From contig NC_030808.1 in assembly GCF_001704415.2 (NCBI RefSeq), forward strand, positions 78,646,594-78,710,593: a stretch of 64,000 bases of DNA, in the 5' to 3' direction. Shown piece by piece: positions 20,966 through 33,005 of this stretch. The stretch's first letter is position 1. Every line of letters starts with the position of its first letter. The DNA comes from Capra hircus. Taxonomy: Eukaryota; Chordata; Mammalia; Artiodactyla; Bovidae. The position numbers and the translations under genes were made by a program. Below the pieces are notes generated by a model. It had not been told where the DNA came from and did not search any database. It was given only the letters and a program-made list of their open reading frames with translations.

Positions 20966-21524
20966 AGAGTGCTTTCCTTCTCTGAAATCTTAATTACAGC
21001 CCTTCATTTTGATAAATGAGTTTGAGAAAACCTCACAAGTTTAGTGAACGGGCAAACTAGAACTTTTCCCTGGGGTTTCTCAGCTTCTCAGAAAGAGACC
21101 CATGGTAAACACAAAGATAAGCACTGGTGAGAGCTGGTTTTGCAGGACCAAAACTTACCTTGCTCTTACTTCCTCTGGTTCTAGATTGGTTTCACTCTAA
21201 GTACATAATCATCATGAAAGCAAGAAGTGAAAAGGAAGATCTACACAGAGGCCCTGAAAAGACACAAACAACATCAGAAAAGAGGAAAATAAGAGAAGTG
21301 GCCCTCAACTAAGCAAGATGCCTCTGCTGATGGGAGTTAAAGAGCTGGGGCTGCCTACGCACTAGACGTTCAGGAACTGTCATCAAATGCAAAGCAATTA
21401 AGAAGAACCTAGATAGGTTCACTTATTGCCACTCTGTTGCTCTTGTTCTTACTCCTCGTAACTGTTCAGAGGTTATAAGAAAGCTACAGACTGGCAATAA
21501 ATAGCAGGTGTTTATTTAGGATAT

Positions 21525-21745
21525 GCTTGTGCTCAGTCACTATGTTGTGTCCAACTCATTGTGACCCCACGGACAGTGGCCCACCAGGCTCATCTGTCCA
21601 AGGAATTTTCCAGGTAAGAATATTGGAGTGGGTTGCCATTTCCTTCTCCAGGGCATCTTCTGGACCCAGAGATCAAACCTGCATCTCCTGAGTCTCCTGC
21701 ATTGGCAGACAGATTCTTTACCACTGTGCCACCAAAGAAGACCCT
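21525..21745 (-). mobile_element. Bov-tA SINE
   Basis: Reverse Bov-tA from GTGCTCAGTCACTATGTTGTG to the head CCACTGTGCCACCAAAGAAGA. The tRNA-derived box carries a small CTGAGTCTCCTG duplication. TSDs are weak (TTTAGGATATGC and TTTGAGGATGTAC). Confidence 0.88.
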
Positions 21746-21754
21746 CTTTGAGGA

Positions 21755-21965
21755 TGTACTATATGCCAAATTCCTACTTGCAACATATTCATCCTGACGA
21801 TTATATGTGGTGGGGTTACCATTCTCCATATTTAGCAGATTAAGAAAGTAAGGCTTTATGAGTTAAATAACTTGCTCAAGGATACACAGCTAACAAATAG
21901 CCAAGCTGAAGCCTGGACACAAGTCTTGGACCCAAAATCTATGAACTTCACACCATGGTACTACC
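21755..21965 (-). mobile_element. MIR SINE remnant
   Basis: Reverse MIR: TGTACTATATGCCAAATTCC, CAGATTAAGAAAGTAAGGC, GTTAAATAACTTGCTCAAGG, ATACACAGCTAACAAATAGC and AAGCCTGGACACAAGTC. Confidence 0.75.
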
Positions 21966-22459
21966 TGTCTGTTAGGAGAGAAAAGAAATCCAAAGGAAAT
22001 CATCACTTAGAAACAGGAGATTTTTGCTTTATATCCATTCCTAGTTCCTGCATCCTACTTGCCAAAATGTCTTCTCCATTCTGTTCCGCCAAACCTAACT
22101 TCCATGAGCCATAGGATTACAAACTGAAAGTTTGGCCAAACTGATTAGACATAATGAAACGCGAAACGCGAACAACTGCAAAAGGCCACGTGATAACCAA
22201 GACTCTTCCTCTATGGGTGGGAACACTTAGGGCTACAGGTAAAGTGACACTTGATATTAAAAAAGTTACCAAGCCTCTCTAAAGTGAATGACATGTGAAT
22301 GACAACTCATGGTCATCCACAAAAACAGACCGAACTAGTGTTTGCTCAAGTTTTGCTTCTTTTCTAACATCAATAGTGTACTCTTCGTCAAACCTTTACA
22401 TAGCTCACCAAAATTTAAAAAACAACCGTCACTTGTTGTATGGTATTCTCCAATATCAA

Positions 22460-22560
22460 ATGCTACAAGCTTAAAGAGGTGGTTTTCAAAACTGCACACT
22501 AGACTTATCTGGGAATCTTTATGTATGTATTCTGATTCAAGGGTTGGAAACAATTGACTT
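22460..22560 (+). mobile_element. MER5-like fragment
   Basis: GGTTTTCAAAACTGCACACTAG, ACTTATCTGGGAATCTTT and TATTCTGATTCAAGGGTTGG resemble the left half of MER5A. Surrounding 21966-22924 is otherwise unassigned. Confidence 0.4.
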
Positions 22561-22709
22561 AGAGCATTTATATTCATCTTTAAATCATGGTGCATTTACT
22601 AAATCTTCCTTGGCAATTAACCCAAGGCCTGGCTCTTGGTCAATGTTTGCTGAATAAATGAATGACACTGAAGGAAGAGACAGGTATGAACATCACTATT
22701 TTATTGGTG

Positions 22710-22741
22710 GAAGAATTGAGAGACTGAAGAATTGAGAGACT
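22710..22741 (+). repeat. perfect 2 x 16-bp tandem duplication
   Basis: GAAGAATTGAGAGACT occurs twice without a mismatch. Confidence 0.9.
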
Positions 22742-22924
22742 GCTTTGTGACCTAAACATCAGAAGCAGTTGAGGGCTGACTTAAGTTTAGGATTCGGGTA
22801 CTTAGCAACATTTTCTCCACTTAAGTGATTAAGATTCAAATAACACTTTCCTATACCTTTGGAGATTTTTAACAATCTTCCCTCTTTATATAAAAGTCAG
22901 TGCCTTCCTAGAATTTCAAAACTG

Positions 22925-23085
22925 CTTTCTTTTTTAACTTTTTATTTTGTATTGAGGTATAGCCAATTGACAATGTTGTGAGAGTTTCAAGTGACCAAGG
23001 AAGGGACTCAGATATACATATACATGTATCTATTCTCCCTCAAACTCCACTCCCAGCCAGGCTGCCACACTGAGCAGAGTTCTAG
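22925..23085 (-). mobile_element. L1 3' UTR fragment
   Basis: TTTTTATTTTGTATTGAGG, TATAGCCAATTGACAATGTTG, CAGATATACATATACATGTA and CCCAGCCAGGCTGCCACACT are the reverse complement of the ruminant L1 3' end. Confidence 0.75.
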
Positions 23086-23164
23086 AACTATTAAAGTGGT
23101 ACACTGTGCATCCTTCCCTAGACTACAGAGAAATATCCCTTTCTACACCTTAGTCCTCAGCTGG

Positions 23165-23275
23165 AAGATACCTGATCTTCTGAATTCAGACCCAGGTCCC
23201 AGTCTCAGCTATGCCACAAGCTCATAGTGCAATCTTTGCTTTCTGTGGGATCACAGTGGCTGCCTCTAAAATTGA
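23165..23275 (+). mobile_element. MIR SINE remnant
   Basis: GACCCAGGTCCCAGTCTCAG, CTATGCCACAAGCTCATAG and TGCAATCTTTGCTTTCTGTGG weakly follow MIR. Confidence 0.4.
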
Positions 23276-23293
23276 TTTGATTGGACTATTTTG

Positions 23294-23501
23294 TGCTGTT
23301 GTCATTTACTCACTAAGTCAGGTCCAACTCTTTGCAACTCTACTGTAGCCCACCAGACTCCTCTGTCCATGAGATTTCCAAAGCAAGAATACTGGAGTGG
23401 GTTGCATTTCTCCTCCAGGGGATCCTCCCGACCCAAGGTTCAAACCCAAATCTCCTGCATTGCAAGCAGATTCTTTACCCGCTGAGCCAGCGAGGAGGCC
23501 C
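23294..23501 (-). mobile_element. Bov-tA SINE
   Basis: Reverse Bov-tA from GTGCTGTTGTCATTTACTCAC to the head CGCTGAGCCAGCGAGGAGGCC. The flanks share ATTGGACT (about 23280-23287 and 23502-23509). Confidence 0.88.
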
Positions 23502-23509
23502 AATTGGAC

Positions 23510-24204
23510 TGGATTATTAGATGAATACAAATGACAACTCTACTCACAAACTCAAGTCTAGGGAAGATCCTAACTGTAGAACTAGCCAGAAACAAGTAAA
23601 AGTCAGGCATGGAGATTCCTAATCATCCATAATCCTCCTCTTAGCTCATCAATGAGGAATCACAGCCCTCTTTTGTTTTTCCTTCTTTCTTTTGTCACCC
23701 GTTTCCTGACTCTTCAATCCTCCCCATTGTGGGAGGGAACCTTAGATTGATCTCAGAGATTACCAAGGTATCAATCAAGATTTATTATGCACAAGCAAAT
23801 AAGTACTTTAGGCAAACCTTTCCCAAACGGTGTAGGTAAGTCCCTACCAGTGTAATTACTAAGCAGATAGGTATGCCATGGCATGTGATAGAAGCGTGGG
23901 AAGACAACGTTAAAGAACAAGGCAGGCTGAAAATTGCACACAATTGTTAGTTGAACAGCAAATGTAATCACTCTTCCTCTGATGAGAGCTAGAAGGGCAA
24001 ACAGGATCTGCCATGGGCTGAAAATGTCAATGCATTCACTCCACTTCTCTTTACAGGCAGCTCTGGCCCTGCACTGGCTAAGTGCCCCACTCTCTGCATG
24101 GACAGCTGGCATTACTCGGAAGGGGTGACAAGAGAACATCTCTACAGAAATGCCAAACCTTTATATAGACTATCTGAGAGACAGTTGGAAATACAGGAAA
24201 AAAC
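23510..24204. other. intron, nothing recognised
   Basis: No repeat family assigned. The 122-codon minus-strand ORF at 23771-24139 has no recognisable domain. Confidence 0.5.
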
Positions 24205-24365
24205 ATGGGACTGAGATGCAGAGGACTCGGGTAGAATTTCTAGCTCAGTCACTAATTGGCTCTGTGACTTTAGTAACCTGACCTCTTTGAACCTCAGTGT
24301 GTCTCCTTATCTTTAAGCTGAAGATGAGATGCCTGCCATCATTCCTTCTAACCCTCATGGTCTAT
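24205..24365 (+). mobile_element. MIR SINE
   Basis: Well preserved MIR: GGGTAGAATTTCTAGCTCAG, CTCTGTGACTTTAGTAACC, TTTGAACCTCAGTGTGTCTC and CTTATCTTTAAGCTGAAGATG. The following 24366-25404 has no confident element, though 24990-25070 is weakly MIR-like in reverse. Confidence 0.75.
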
Positions 24366-25404
24366 GACTCCTCCTAGCAAGTCCACCAGTTGAGTGAGCA
24401 GAGGTTTCTTACAAACCCAGCTTCTCTCCCGTGAGTCCTCATGAGTAGGGATGGTGGAGTTAAGAGGTAGACTAGGAATCAAAAGGTTAAGTGCCAACCT
24501 GCCTGGCACAGAGTTAGTGTGAATACAAATCAGTGCTAAAGGTATAATCCCTAGAGCTGGCAATACAGATGATGGCAGGGAAAATCCATCTATGAATACA
24601 TTTGCAGATGCCAGTAAACTAAGAAGCAGGAAGATGGAGAAGCATCAATCCATTCAAGTAAACATCCATCTCTGATAAAGAAGTGAGGCAGAATAGAACA
24701 TACCCCACCTCACACTGTCACTCCAGATTCAGAACGTCACACAAAAAGGGAACAATCCACCCTGACAGGGAAACAATAGCGCTGGACGACCAGGCCTCGC
24801 AGGAAAAGGTAAAGGAGAGAATGGAACCACACCAGTTGCTAGCTCCTTGGTTTTTATTTGCCACAACCAGGTGACCACAGCCAAGACAGGCTATTCAGTG
24901 GCTAAGAGGTCACAGCAAGTCCCAGCTGGGAGATATCTTAGGGACCAATTTGTTCCTTCTAATTTGACAACCAAGATTTTTAAAAGCTGAGATGGCTCAT
25001 GCAATGTAACACAGCAGTTAGTGCATATCAGAGATTGGATACACACCCAGTCACTCTGCTTCTAGAAAGGTTTGTAGTGGAAAAGTTTCATTAAACATTC
25101 AAGAAACTCTATTGACTTTTGGATGGTAACTAGAAAAAGTGAGTAAAAGGGAAAGAAATAGACACAGGAGCAAAGAATTTCTCTTCCGAAAGGGCACGCA
25201 CGCCACTGGAAATTAGCCCTGAACTCATGACCCCAACATTGCACTTCAGATCACATTTAGTGACAATGGTTATACTTGGCTAAGTGAACAAGAAAATATG
25301 TACCCTGTCTGGATCTCAAATTCTCCAGCTCTAAAATAATAAGCAATAAGAAGATGATCTCCAAAATTCCCTCTTTCAAATCCAGAAAGATGATGCTGAA
25401 GAAT

Positions 25405-25750
25405 ATATTTGCAGGGCAGCAATGGAGAAAGAGACACAGAGAACAAACTTATGGACACAGGGAGAGGGGAGCAGAGGGTGAGATGTATGGAGAGAGTAAC
25501 ATGGAAACTTACATTGTGATATGTAAAATAGATAGCCAATGGGAATTTGCTGTATGTTTCAGGGAACTTAAACAGGGGCTCTGTATCAACCTAAGGGATG
25601 GGATGGGGAGGGAGATGGGAGGGAAGCTCAGAGAGAGGGAACATATGTATACCTATGGCTGATTTACGTTGAGATTTGACAGAAAACAACAAAATACTGT
25701 AACGCAATTATCCTTCAATCAAAAAAATAAATAACTTTTTTAAAAAATTC
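25405..25750 (+). mobile_element. L1 3' end (ruminant type)
   Basis: GAAACTTACATTGTGATATG, CCAATGGGAATTTGCTGTATG, GATGGGATGGGGAGGGAG, ACCTATGGCTGATTTACG, TTTGACAGAAAACAACAAAA and an A-rich tail identify an L1 3' end. The 102-codon ORF at 25354-25662 is a chance frame over it. Confidence 0.8.
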
Positions 25751-27901
25751 CCTCTCTCAACAACATGCTATGCTCTATCATGGTACGGCTAGTCTGTAGA
25801 GTGTGCTGTGCTTATTTTTAAAATGTGCTCTTAAGGAGATTTAAGTCTCATTCTAACAGACTTTTTTCTGTACAAGACCAAGAAAAGGGGACAATAAATA
25901 CCTTGAGCTCTTTGAGTTCAGTAAGTCTATTCCTAAAAGTGGAAATCTGGCTTTACAAAGATGAGATTCTCATTGCTTGATTCATAAGCATTTAAAATCC
26001 TGATATATATCTTGTACCTTCACCAGGATGAAAAAATGACTAAGGGAAAAAATCACCAACAGCATCTCTAATGAGGCCTAGCAATCCCCTTGGTGGTTAT
26101 CTGGCTGGAATCCTCTCATCCTAAACCCACTGCCAAGTGGGTAGGTCCATAAGTTAATTGCTGCTCATTGTCTGCATTCCCCTGACAGCTTGTTCAAACT
26201 TGTATTAAAACACACAAACACCACATTTTAGCCATCTATTTACAGGTCTGTTGTACCCATTAGATAGGTCAGAGACTATTACTAGACCTTGAGGGATGTT
26301 TTCACTGATTTTGATTTTTTTTAATAAGTTTGTGTTCTTCTTTATTATAAATTCACATTGATATTCCCAAAGAAAAGTATATTAAATAAGAGAGAGATAA
26401 TTCTATTTAGATATCATTTAAAAAGCAGAAAAAGTTCACTTTTTCCTCAATGAATACAAACCCTCTATTGACAAATCTCAGGCCATGTTCACATGACACT
26501 ACTCTTTGTGACTCTGAAGCAATGTTTGCTCAGACCACATACCCTGCCAAGAGTAAGCATAGCAACAAGACACAGAGCTAACTGCTATCCTCCAGCCTTC
26601 CAAACATTATATTGCTCACAACGCTGTCACCTGTTTGCATCCTACTGTACTGTCTGCATCCTACTATCACATTACTGCTTGTGAACTAGTTCAGAGCTTT
26701 TGCATAGAGTTTGAAGGCTATAATTTGAATTAACATTATTGAATTTAGATGATATTATTACAAATTAAGGTTTCCAAGTTAATCTTTGTTTATCTGATAA
26801 TTAATGTCCATCTTAAATTTCTATGAAACCCAAGATCTACTTCATCTTAGGGTTAAAATACAAGGATATTGCTAAATTCAGTTAAGTTGCTCAGTCACTG
26901 GAAAAATAAAGGGAGGAAGAAGAGGTACAACTTTTCCTCTTCAAGGACCATAAGATACAGTTTTAAAAAACAAAGAAATTCAATACCTCACAGCTCTGAA
27001 ATCATAGTTTCTGGTTAACACCAATCCAAGAGCCTGGAGAAGCATCTCAGCAATTAAAATGGCATAAAAAACAGACAGGCTTCTCTTTAGAATGTACTAT
27101 AAATTCAAGTTATGTAAGAGAGGCTAGTTTTGCAATTTCACATTTAATAGCAAAACAATTGAAACCATTTTCAACCAGTGACCTTTTTCTTAAGTCATGT
27201 TGGAAGTTGTTCCACTTTTATTTCAAGATTTTGAAACAGAGACAAAATCTGTAGAAGCATCGACCAATAGCCGCTGAGTAAAAACGAGCCAGGCTGTTTC
27301 GGATCAGTTTCAGAATGACAGGGGTGAATGTTATTCCTTTTCAAATTTCTCTCGATGAGAGTGCTGGTGTTGCGCCTTCTGTATTTTTATCAATTACTGA
27401 CTACCCCGCAAAAAAAAACAATGCCGTGTGTCAAAAATGCTCTAAGTTGGCTAATATTCTGGGGAAATAAAACACACACAGACACTTTAAACATATGTAA
27501 GGCAGTATCCAAGAAGCATGAAATTGTTAATGAAGTTATTTCTTCTAACGCAGAGCTGAAGCTGAAACTGAACCACCCTCTGTGAGTCTGCTTATCCACA
27601 CCAATGACAAGGAACTTACTACTTCACAAGGCAGCCCCTTTCATGGCAGAAAAGTTGTAACTACTAGAAAGTTATGTTAAGGCTGAAACCGGTATTCCCC
27701 TAAGAACCACCGATCAGTCCTGCCTTTGCCTTGGAATCATAAGCTTTCTTCTACATGGCAGCCCTCCAGATACTTAAAATATCTTTTTAGTTTCCTATTT
27801 ATTTTTTTCTGTGTCCCAAGTTTAGATAGTCCGATTCTTCTTTTTTTCTCCAACTAGACTTACAGCTTGAGAACAATAACATAGAATTTGAAATCTCAAA
27901 C
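25751..27901. other. 2.1 kb of intron without assigned repeats
   Basis: No repeat family recognised. The part 27190-27600 has several CpGs, a CCAAT box (GACCAATAGCCG, about 27264) and no sign of a repeat, so it could be a conserved non-coding element. The ORFs at 27328-27585 and 27390-27599 oppose each other and show no domain. Confidence 0.45.
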
Positions 27902-28162
27902 CAGCAGTTTTCAAACTTATTGTTAAGAAAAATGGGTTTCTTCACACCAAATCTTTAAGAAACCCCAAGAATAAAATAGACAAATTGATAAAGTGATTCC
28001 TCGGATTTATTTAAATCTTTGTCTTTTGACAGAACAGAATACACTTCAGTTGTGTGGGGGGGGGGGGGTGAGGGGAGGGGTTGGGTGGAGTAGGGAGGAA
28101 GAAGTATAAACCTAATTACCTCCAATAAGAACTCTGCACTGAGCCAGGTTGACAACCCTCTG
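27902..28162. mobile_element. candidate hAT-type DNA element remnant
   Basis: Ends CAGCAGTTTTCAAACTT and (reverse complement of the right end) CAGAGGGTTGTCAACCT form an imperfect terminal inverted repeat of the CAG...TCAA hAT type. TSDs are not convincing. A 13-base G run lies inside. Confidence 0.35.
28056..28096 (+). repeat. G-rich tract, G-quadruplex prone
   Basis: Thirteen consecutive G at 28056-28068 are followed by TGAGGGGAGGGGTTGGGTGG and AGTAGGG. At least five runs of three or more G lie in 41 bases on the strand antisense to LPP. Confidence 0.9.
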
Positions 28163-28199
28163 CTTTAGAATATTACAGTGATTGTAGCAAATAAAGAAC

Positions 28200-28290
28200 A
28201 CAGATGGTGTCTTCCTTTATTTTCCTAGTGCCTAGTACAGAACCTGTCCCATCATTGGGGCTCAGCACGTGATTATTTTATAAAAGAGAA
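28200..28290 (+). mobile_element. L2 LINE 3' remnant
   Basis: TTTTCCTAGTGCCTAGTACAG and AACCTGTCCCATCATTGGGG with CTCAGCACGTGATTATTTTA follow the last part of L2. Confidence 0.5.
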
Positions 28291-30231
28291 GGGAAAGATT
28301 TGGGAAGATGAAGAGTTAAATTCTGGTTCTGAATCATGTCAGTTCACATTTCAAACACTGTTCTCCACAATTTCTTATAATTAGGGTGACCATGCATCCA
28401 ATTTGTGGTTTCCGTGTAATTATTAACAGTGCCCCTTTCACTCTCAGAAGAGCCCCAGTTTAGACAATCCCTTGTATATAGTCACTTCATTTATAATATA
28501 GTAATAATGAGAGTCAGTGAATCCAAGAGAATTCTGAACATGTTAGGATCCTCTCACAAAGGCCCTCTGGCCAAAGACCTCCCATGCTTGGAGCTTGGAG
28601 CTTATTACTGCAATTGTTAAGAGGGCAGAGCAATCAGCAGTGAGGAGAGAAGATCTTGGGGGCTACCCTGCTCCAGAAGCATGTGCTTTCCAGTAAGGAG
28701 GGAAGAAGGTACCAGAATGATCGTGCAGGAGCCGAAAAATACAAGATACAGCAGAAATCTACAAGAAGCTAGAGACTACCCCCTCACTCAGCCTCTTTCT
28801 CGTGAAGCAAAGAACATCACCTTTTCCAAGAAAATCAGATTATTGACTTCAACTAAATCTTTACTGTTACCACTCCTGTTACCACGACCATCAGTATTAT
28901 GAGAAGTTTTATGTCTACTTCATTTCAAATAGCACAGCAGGTTTCCCTAACTCTGAAATTGGAACAGGAAAAATTAGGGAGTGGGCAAGAAACAGGAATA
29001 AAATGTGTCCAAATGTATTCACTAGCATACAAGAGTAAAGATGGAGGTATTATTTATCAACGTTTTACATTGGTAAACAGAGGTTACACAAAAGTTAAGG
29101 GAAATGAAGTCAAAAGAATTCAGTGCCAGCCCATAGGTTACATGTCTATTTAATTTACTTTAAATTAACTATTTTATATTGATTTCCCTTGGAAGTTTTA
29201 AATGTATATTCCACAGGAGCAGGGGAGGAGGCAAAGCATTCAAGACGGAAGGCTGACAACCCTTGCCAGAGATGGAACTCCCCCCAGACACGCTGAGCAC
29301 TCACAAAATTGCAGGTCTCCTTGTCGTACTTTCCAAGATGTTTGAAACCAAAACAGTTTAGAATACTCTCCCAGCTCAGACTCTTCCCTCCTTATGGCAT
29401 TTTTTCTGATAAATAGGAATTCCCCTTAGGGACTCCCTAAAATAAAACTCTTGCCTTCCCTTCTGTTATATGATTAATTACACTGACAAACAGAGATCTA
29501 ATGAAACATAATTGTGAATCCATCCTCAGTTTAGTATCAACTACACACAAAGCCTTGTGGAAGATATGCCCAGAATGTGACACCAATAGCCCCGACTGTG
29601 TTGGAAATGGTGGAGAGGCATTGAGCCTTGCCATGGTGCACAGGCTGAGTCTCAGGCAAGGGATTGATTGCAAAAGAGATTCCACCAAAACATATGTACT
29701 GGCCTGAGACTTGGAAGACAACCGTAAGATGAGAGCCATGCTCTGCCACTCTGGCGGACTTTCTGCTGGAAGCACGGTCATGGATACAGGGAGTTTTCTG
29801 TATCCACATTCCCACATTCAGTCTTAAGCCTTGTGGTTATCAAGAAGCAACTGTGGCAGAGAGGGCAGCTGGACTCCAAGTTTAGGGTCCAGTTACTACT
29901 TTCTGATCGCGGTTTCTTAATCTCTGGTTCACAAGCAGTGTGCTGTATCCTTGACCACAATAGTTCCATGGGAGCCTCATGAATCTCTACTGTCTTACAC
30001 ATAGTAATTTTGTGTGGCTCTGAGATTTATATTGGAAGCTCAGCCAACAGACTGCTCTATATAATTCTCCCAGTGATTCTGAAGCACCTAACACCCTGCA
30101 TTAAAACTTTTCTGCTTAAGATATCTAGATTGGTTTGTCTCCCAGAGGAAACTCTAACTTCTCTCACTCTACCTCCATATCCTTAAAATTCTATTTGCCA
30201 ATAGACAGTAATGATGTTTCTATTAGAATTT
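28291..30231. other. 1.9 kb of intron, nothing recognised
   Basis: No repeat family assigned. Opposed ORFs at 29437-29817 (minus, 126 codons) and 29501-29707 (plus) match nothing I know. Confidence 0.45.
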
Positions 30232-30240
30232 ATCAACAAG

Positions 30241-30458
30241 CGTGCACGTGTGCATGTTCAGTCAAGTCCGACTCTTTGCAACCCCATGGACTATAGCGCA
30301 CCAAGCTCCTCTGTCCATGGGATTTTCCAGGCAAGAATACTGCAGTGGGTTGCCATTTCCTTCTCCAGGGGATCCTCCCGACCCCCTCCAGGGATCAAAT
30401 CCACATCTGCTGAATTGGCAGGCAAATTCTTTACCACTGAGCCCCCTGGAAAGCCCTC
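30241..30458 (-). mobile_element. Bov-tA SINE
   Basis: Reverse Bov-tA with GTGCACGTGTGCATG replacing a simple A tail, ending CCCCTGGAAAGCCCTC. The TSD ATCAACAAG at 30232-30240 and 30459-30467 is exact. A local CCCTCC insertion follows the GATCCTCCCGACC segment. Confidence 0.93.
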
Positions 30459-30467
30459 ATCAACAAG

Positions 30468-31299
30468 AGACAGGTTCAAATCAGTCACTGTGTGAAGTAC
30501 GTGAAAGCCCTCGGATCTTCACTAGGGAGCAGACACGGTGCCAGCCATCTCAGAGCTCAGAGACTGGTGGGAAGAGGCTCAACGCAGCAGGGGAACTATG
30601 AACTGACATGGAACGAGGCAGCAGGGAGTCTAATCTAACCCCAGCAACCTAGCTCCCTTTTATCACTAACTGGCCACCTTTTCAAATCAAGGGGGCGAGA
30701 TGGATGAAAGTCCCTTAAACTCTAACATTCCACAATTCTATGAGTCTTTGTACTTGTAAGGGAATTTACTTGGATTCAAGTCCTAACAAAACTTCCTAAA
30801 TTTTCAGTTCCCTAAATCTTAAGGTCAGAACACAAAGGTCACACAACACACAAACCTCAGAGAGTTAAAATAGGAACAGGAATCAGTGACCCCCAAATAT
30901 GAAGCATTGTGGCAGCCTAAATCTAGAAAACCTCAGGGAAAAATATCTAAACTCATGGTTGCAGTGGTTGTTAAGAATACCAGAGAATGAACACATTTTC
31001 TTCAGGGCCTCTGTCTTCTCTGAAAATGTCTGCCTCGCTGTCTGGAGAAAAAGGTGTGGAGGAGGTGGGAATATTTACATGTAACTGTCTTCTCTGAAAG
31101 TACTCAGACCAATAGTAAAGTGAAAGAAATATCAGGCAAATGAATATGCTTAGATCTCTCAAGAAAAGTCACCAATTTCTTTGTGTCATGGACAAGAAAA
31201 TCCCTGAGACTCATGTAAGAAAAGCAGTTCTGTGGACAGGGAAAAAAATGTCAGCAGAGTCAAGGTCATGCCTTTGAGGCAGTTTTGCTGCCAGTTCTG
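30468..31299. other. intron, nothing recognised
   Basis: No repeat family assigned; a faint MIR-like stretch around 30620-30740 is too eroded to call. Confidence 0.45.
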
Positions 31300-31470
31300 A
31301 GGGCGGCCTCAGGCTAGGGCTTTCCAGACCTCACTGGGCCTTAGTTTCCTCATCTGTAAAACAGAAACAACAGTCTCTGCCCTGTTGGCCTCATAGGTGT
31401 TGGTGAGAATTAAGTGAAACGCTGGACACAAGAGTGTTGCATAAATAGCAGATGACACAAATATGTGAAG
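31300..31470 (+). mobile_element. MIR SINE
   Basis: CTCACTGGGCCTTAGTTTCC, TCATCTGTAAAACAGAAAC, CTCATAGGTGTTGGTGAG and AATTAAGTGAAACGCTGG are the 3' half of MIR. Confidence 0.75.
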
Positions 31471-31942
31471 AACGATTATTAGAAAGGCATTTCAAAGGAA
31501 AGCTGTGAATGGTAGCTCGCAAGTTCAGGCAGCAAAAGGAAATATAAATATAGCTGAGATTTTACAATTTTATAATCTGGAGGAAGAAATGGTGATCAGA
31601 AATGCGACAAACAATGACATCCAAAAGAGAACAGAAACCAGCCCAGCTCTGTCATAATGGTCTCAGTTCCTGTACCTCACAGAGCAATGGAAAGACTGCA
31701 GGGAGGGGCAGGGCAGCCTTTGTGAGGGCCGCTCATCCATGACATGGAGACCTGGACCAAGAAAAGGCCGCCTCCACCTCAGGCATTACCATAATCTCAT
31801 GGTGTGTGTTCTCTAAGAATTTCTGTGTGGCCCCTGGCAAGTGACTTTACCAGTCTCGGTCATATAGCTTGGAAAACAGAAACAACTATCATCACTCAAG
31901 AGTGAAACATAATGCTGATCATTCTTTAAAGCACAATCTGAG

Positions 31943-32056
31943 GGGCTCTCCTGGCGGTCCTGCGGGCAGAACTCTACTAACACAGGGGTCACGGGGTCAA
32001 TCCCTGGTTGGGAACTAAGATCCTGCATGCTATGCCACATGGCACAGTCAAAAAAT
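31943..32056 (+). mobile_element. CHR-type tRNA-Glu SINE
   Basis: GGGGCTCTCCTGGCGGTCC, GTCAATCCCTGGTTGGGAAC and TAAGATCCTGCATGCTATGCC with CACAGTCAAAAAATAAAG is the cetartiodactyl CHR SINE. The imperfect 15-bp TSD begins AAAGCAC at 31928 and at 32057. Confidence 0.85.
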
Positions 32057-32071
32057 AAAGCACGATTGGAG

Positions 32072-32559
32072 GGAATGGGGCTCAAGCTCTAGGGTTTCTC
32101 AACTAGGATGAACAGAAATGCAAAGGTAGATCTCGCCCATAATTGGATTTCAAGGCCCAAAGGGCATCGGTGGGTTCAGGTAACATACAGACAATTGACT
32201 CTACCGGAGCTGAAGGCAGTAAAGCGCTGCTCAGGACCGGGAGACAAGTGGTCCTCCAAGCCTCAGTCAATTGGCAAGCAGCCAGCCTAGCACACAGGTA
32301 AGATATCAACTGACAAACAATTCGCAGGGTCTTGAGCAAAAAGTTAGAGGAAGAGTTACAATTCATGAAAGCAAAATGGCGCCCTGTTGGTCTGCATTGG
32401 TCCGAGATACCACAGGTCTCCAGGGCGTTGGGACATCGAGTGACAAGAAGATGAAATAAGTGACATAAATTAACTCCGCTTGCAATCCACTGAAGAGGAA
32501 ACTCAATGGAAAACAAATATAGAAAAGAAGAAGAAAAACTCACACAGACACAACTTCAA
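32072..32559. other. intron, nothing recognised
   Basis: Includes a 146-codon minus-strand frame (32103-32543) with opposed plus-strand frames. Composition is ordinary and no domain is visible, so I do not call a gene. Confidence 0.45.
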
Positions 32560-32680
32560 TAGTAGAGAAACGCAAATTAAAACAGCAAGGAGATACTACT
32601 TTTCACACATAGCTTGGCAAAAAAATTAAAAGACATAAAATTCACTTTGGGAACAGATGTGTGAGGAAACTGACACAATA
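32560..32680 (+). mobile_element. old L1 ORF2 3' fragment
   Basis: AGAGAAACGCAAATTAAAAC, AGCAAGGAGATACTACTTTT and CACACATAGCTTGGCAAAAA match the conserved 3' part of L1 ORF2 in forward orientation. Confidence 0.6.
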
Positions 32681-33005
32681 TTATGTTTCTTCTTACAAAC
32701 AGATGTAGTCTCTATTTCTTTATTAAATGTGTGACTTATCTTATGGCTCCTTTGGTGCCACAGTGGCAGACTTGAGTCGTTGTGACAGAGACATTCTGGC
32801 CTCAAAGCCTAAAATATTTGCTATCTGGTCGCTTACAGAAAAATTTTGCAAACCCCAGATCTAAACTAAAAAAAGTTACTGTTTCCAATTACTAAAGATA
32901 TAATCAATCTGTTCTTTCATTAAAGTTTTTTGCTAGTTCTCTTTTTTTTTTTAAACATGGCCTTTCATTCATAACAAGATCTAGTTTGATACAACTCTTT
33001 TTCAT

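Noticed and set aside
23771..24139. 122-codon minus-strand ORF with hydrophobic stretches.
   Set aside because: The hydrophobic runs come from AT-rich DNA; no family match and no gene context.
29437..29817. 126-codon minus-strand ORF.
   Set aside because: No recognisable motif; an opposed ORF of similar quality covers the same bases.
32375..32390. AAAATGGCGCCC, a YY1-like word that could mark a promoter.
   Set aside because: A single 9-10-base match without CpG enrichment or other promoter signs is expected by chance in 64 kb.
32103..32543. 146-codon minus-strand ORF.
   Set aside because: No domain, ordinary composition, opposed frames on the other strand and no splice or start context; consistent with chance.
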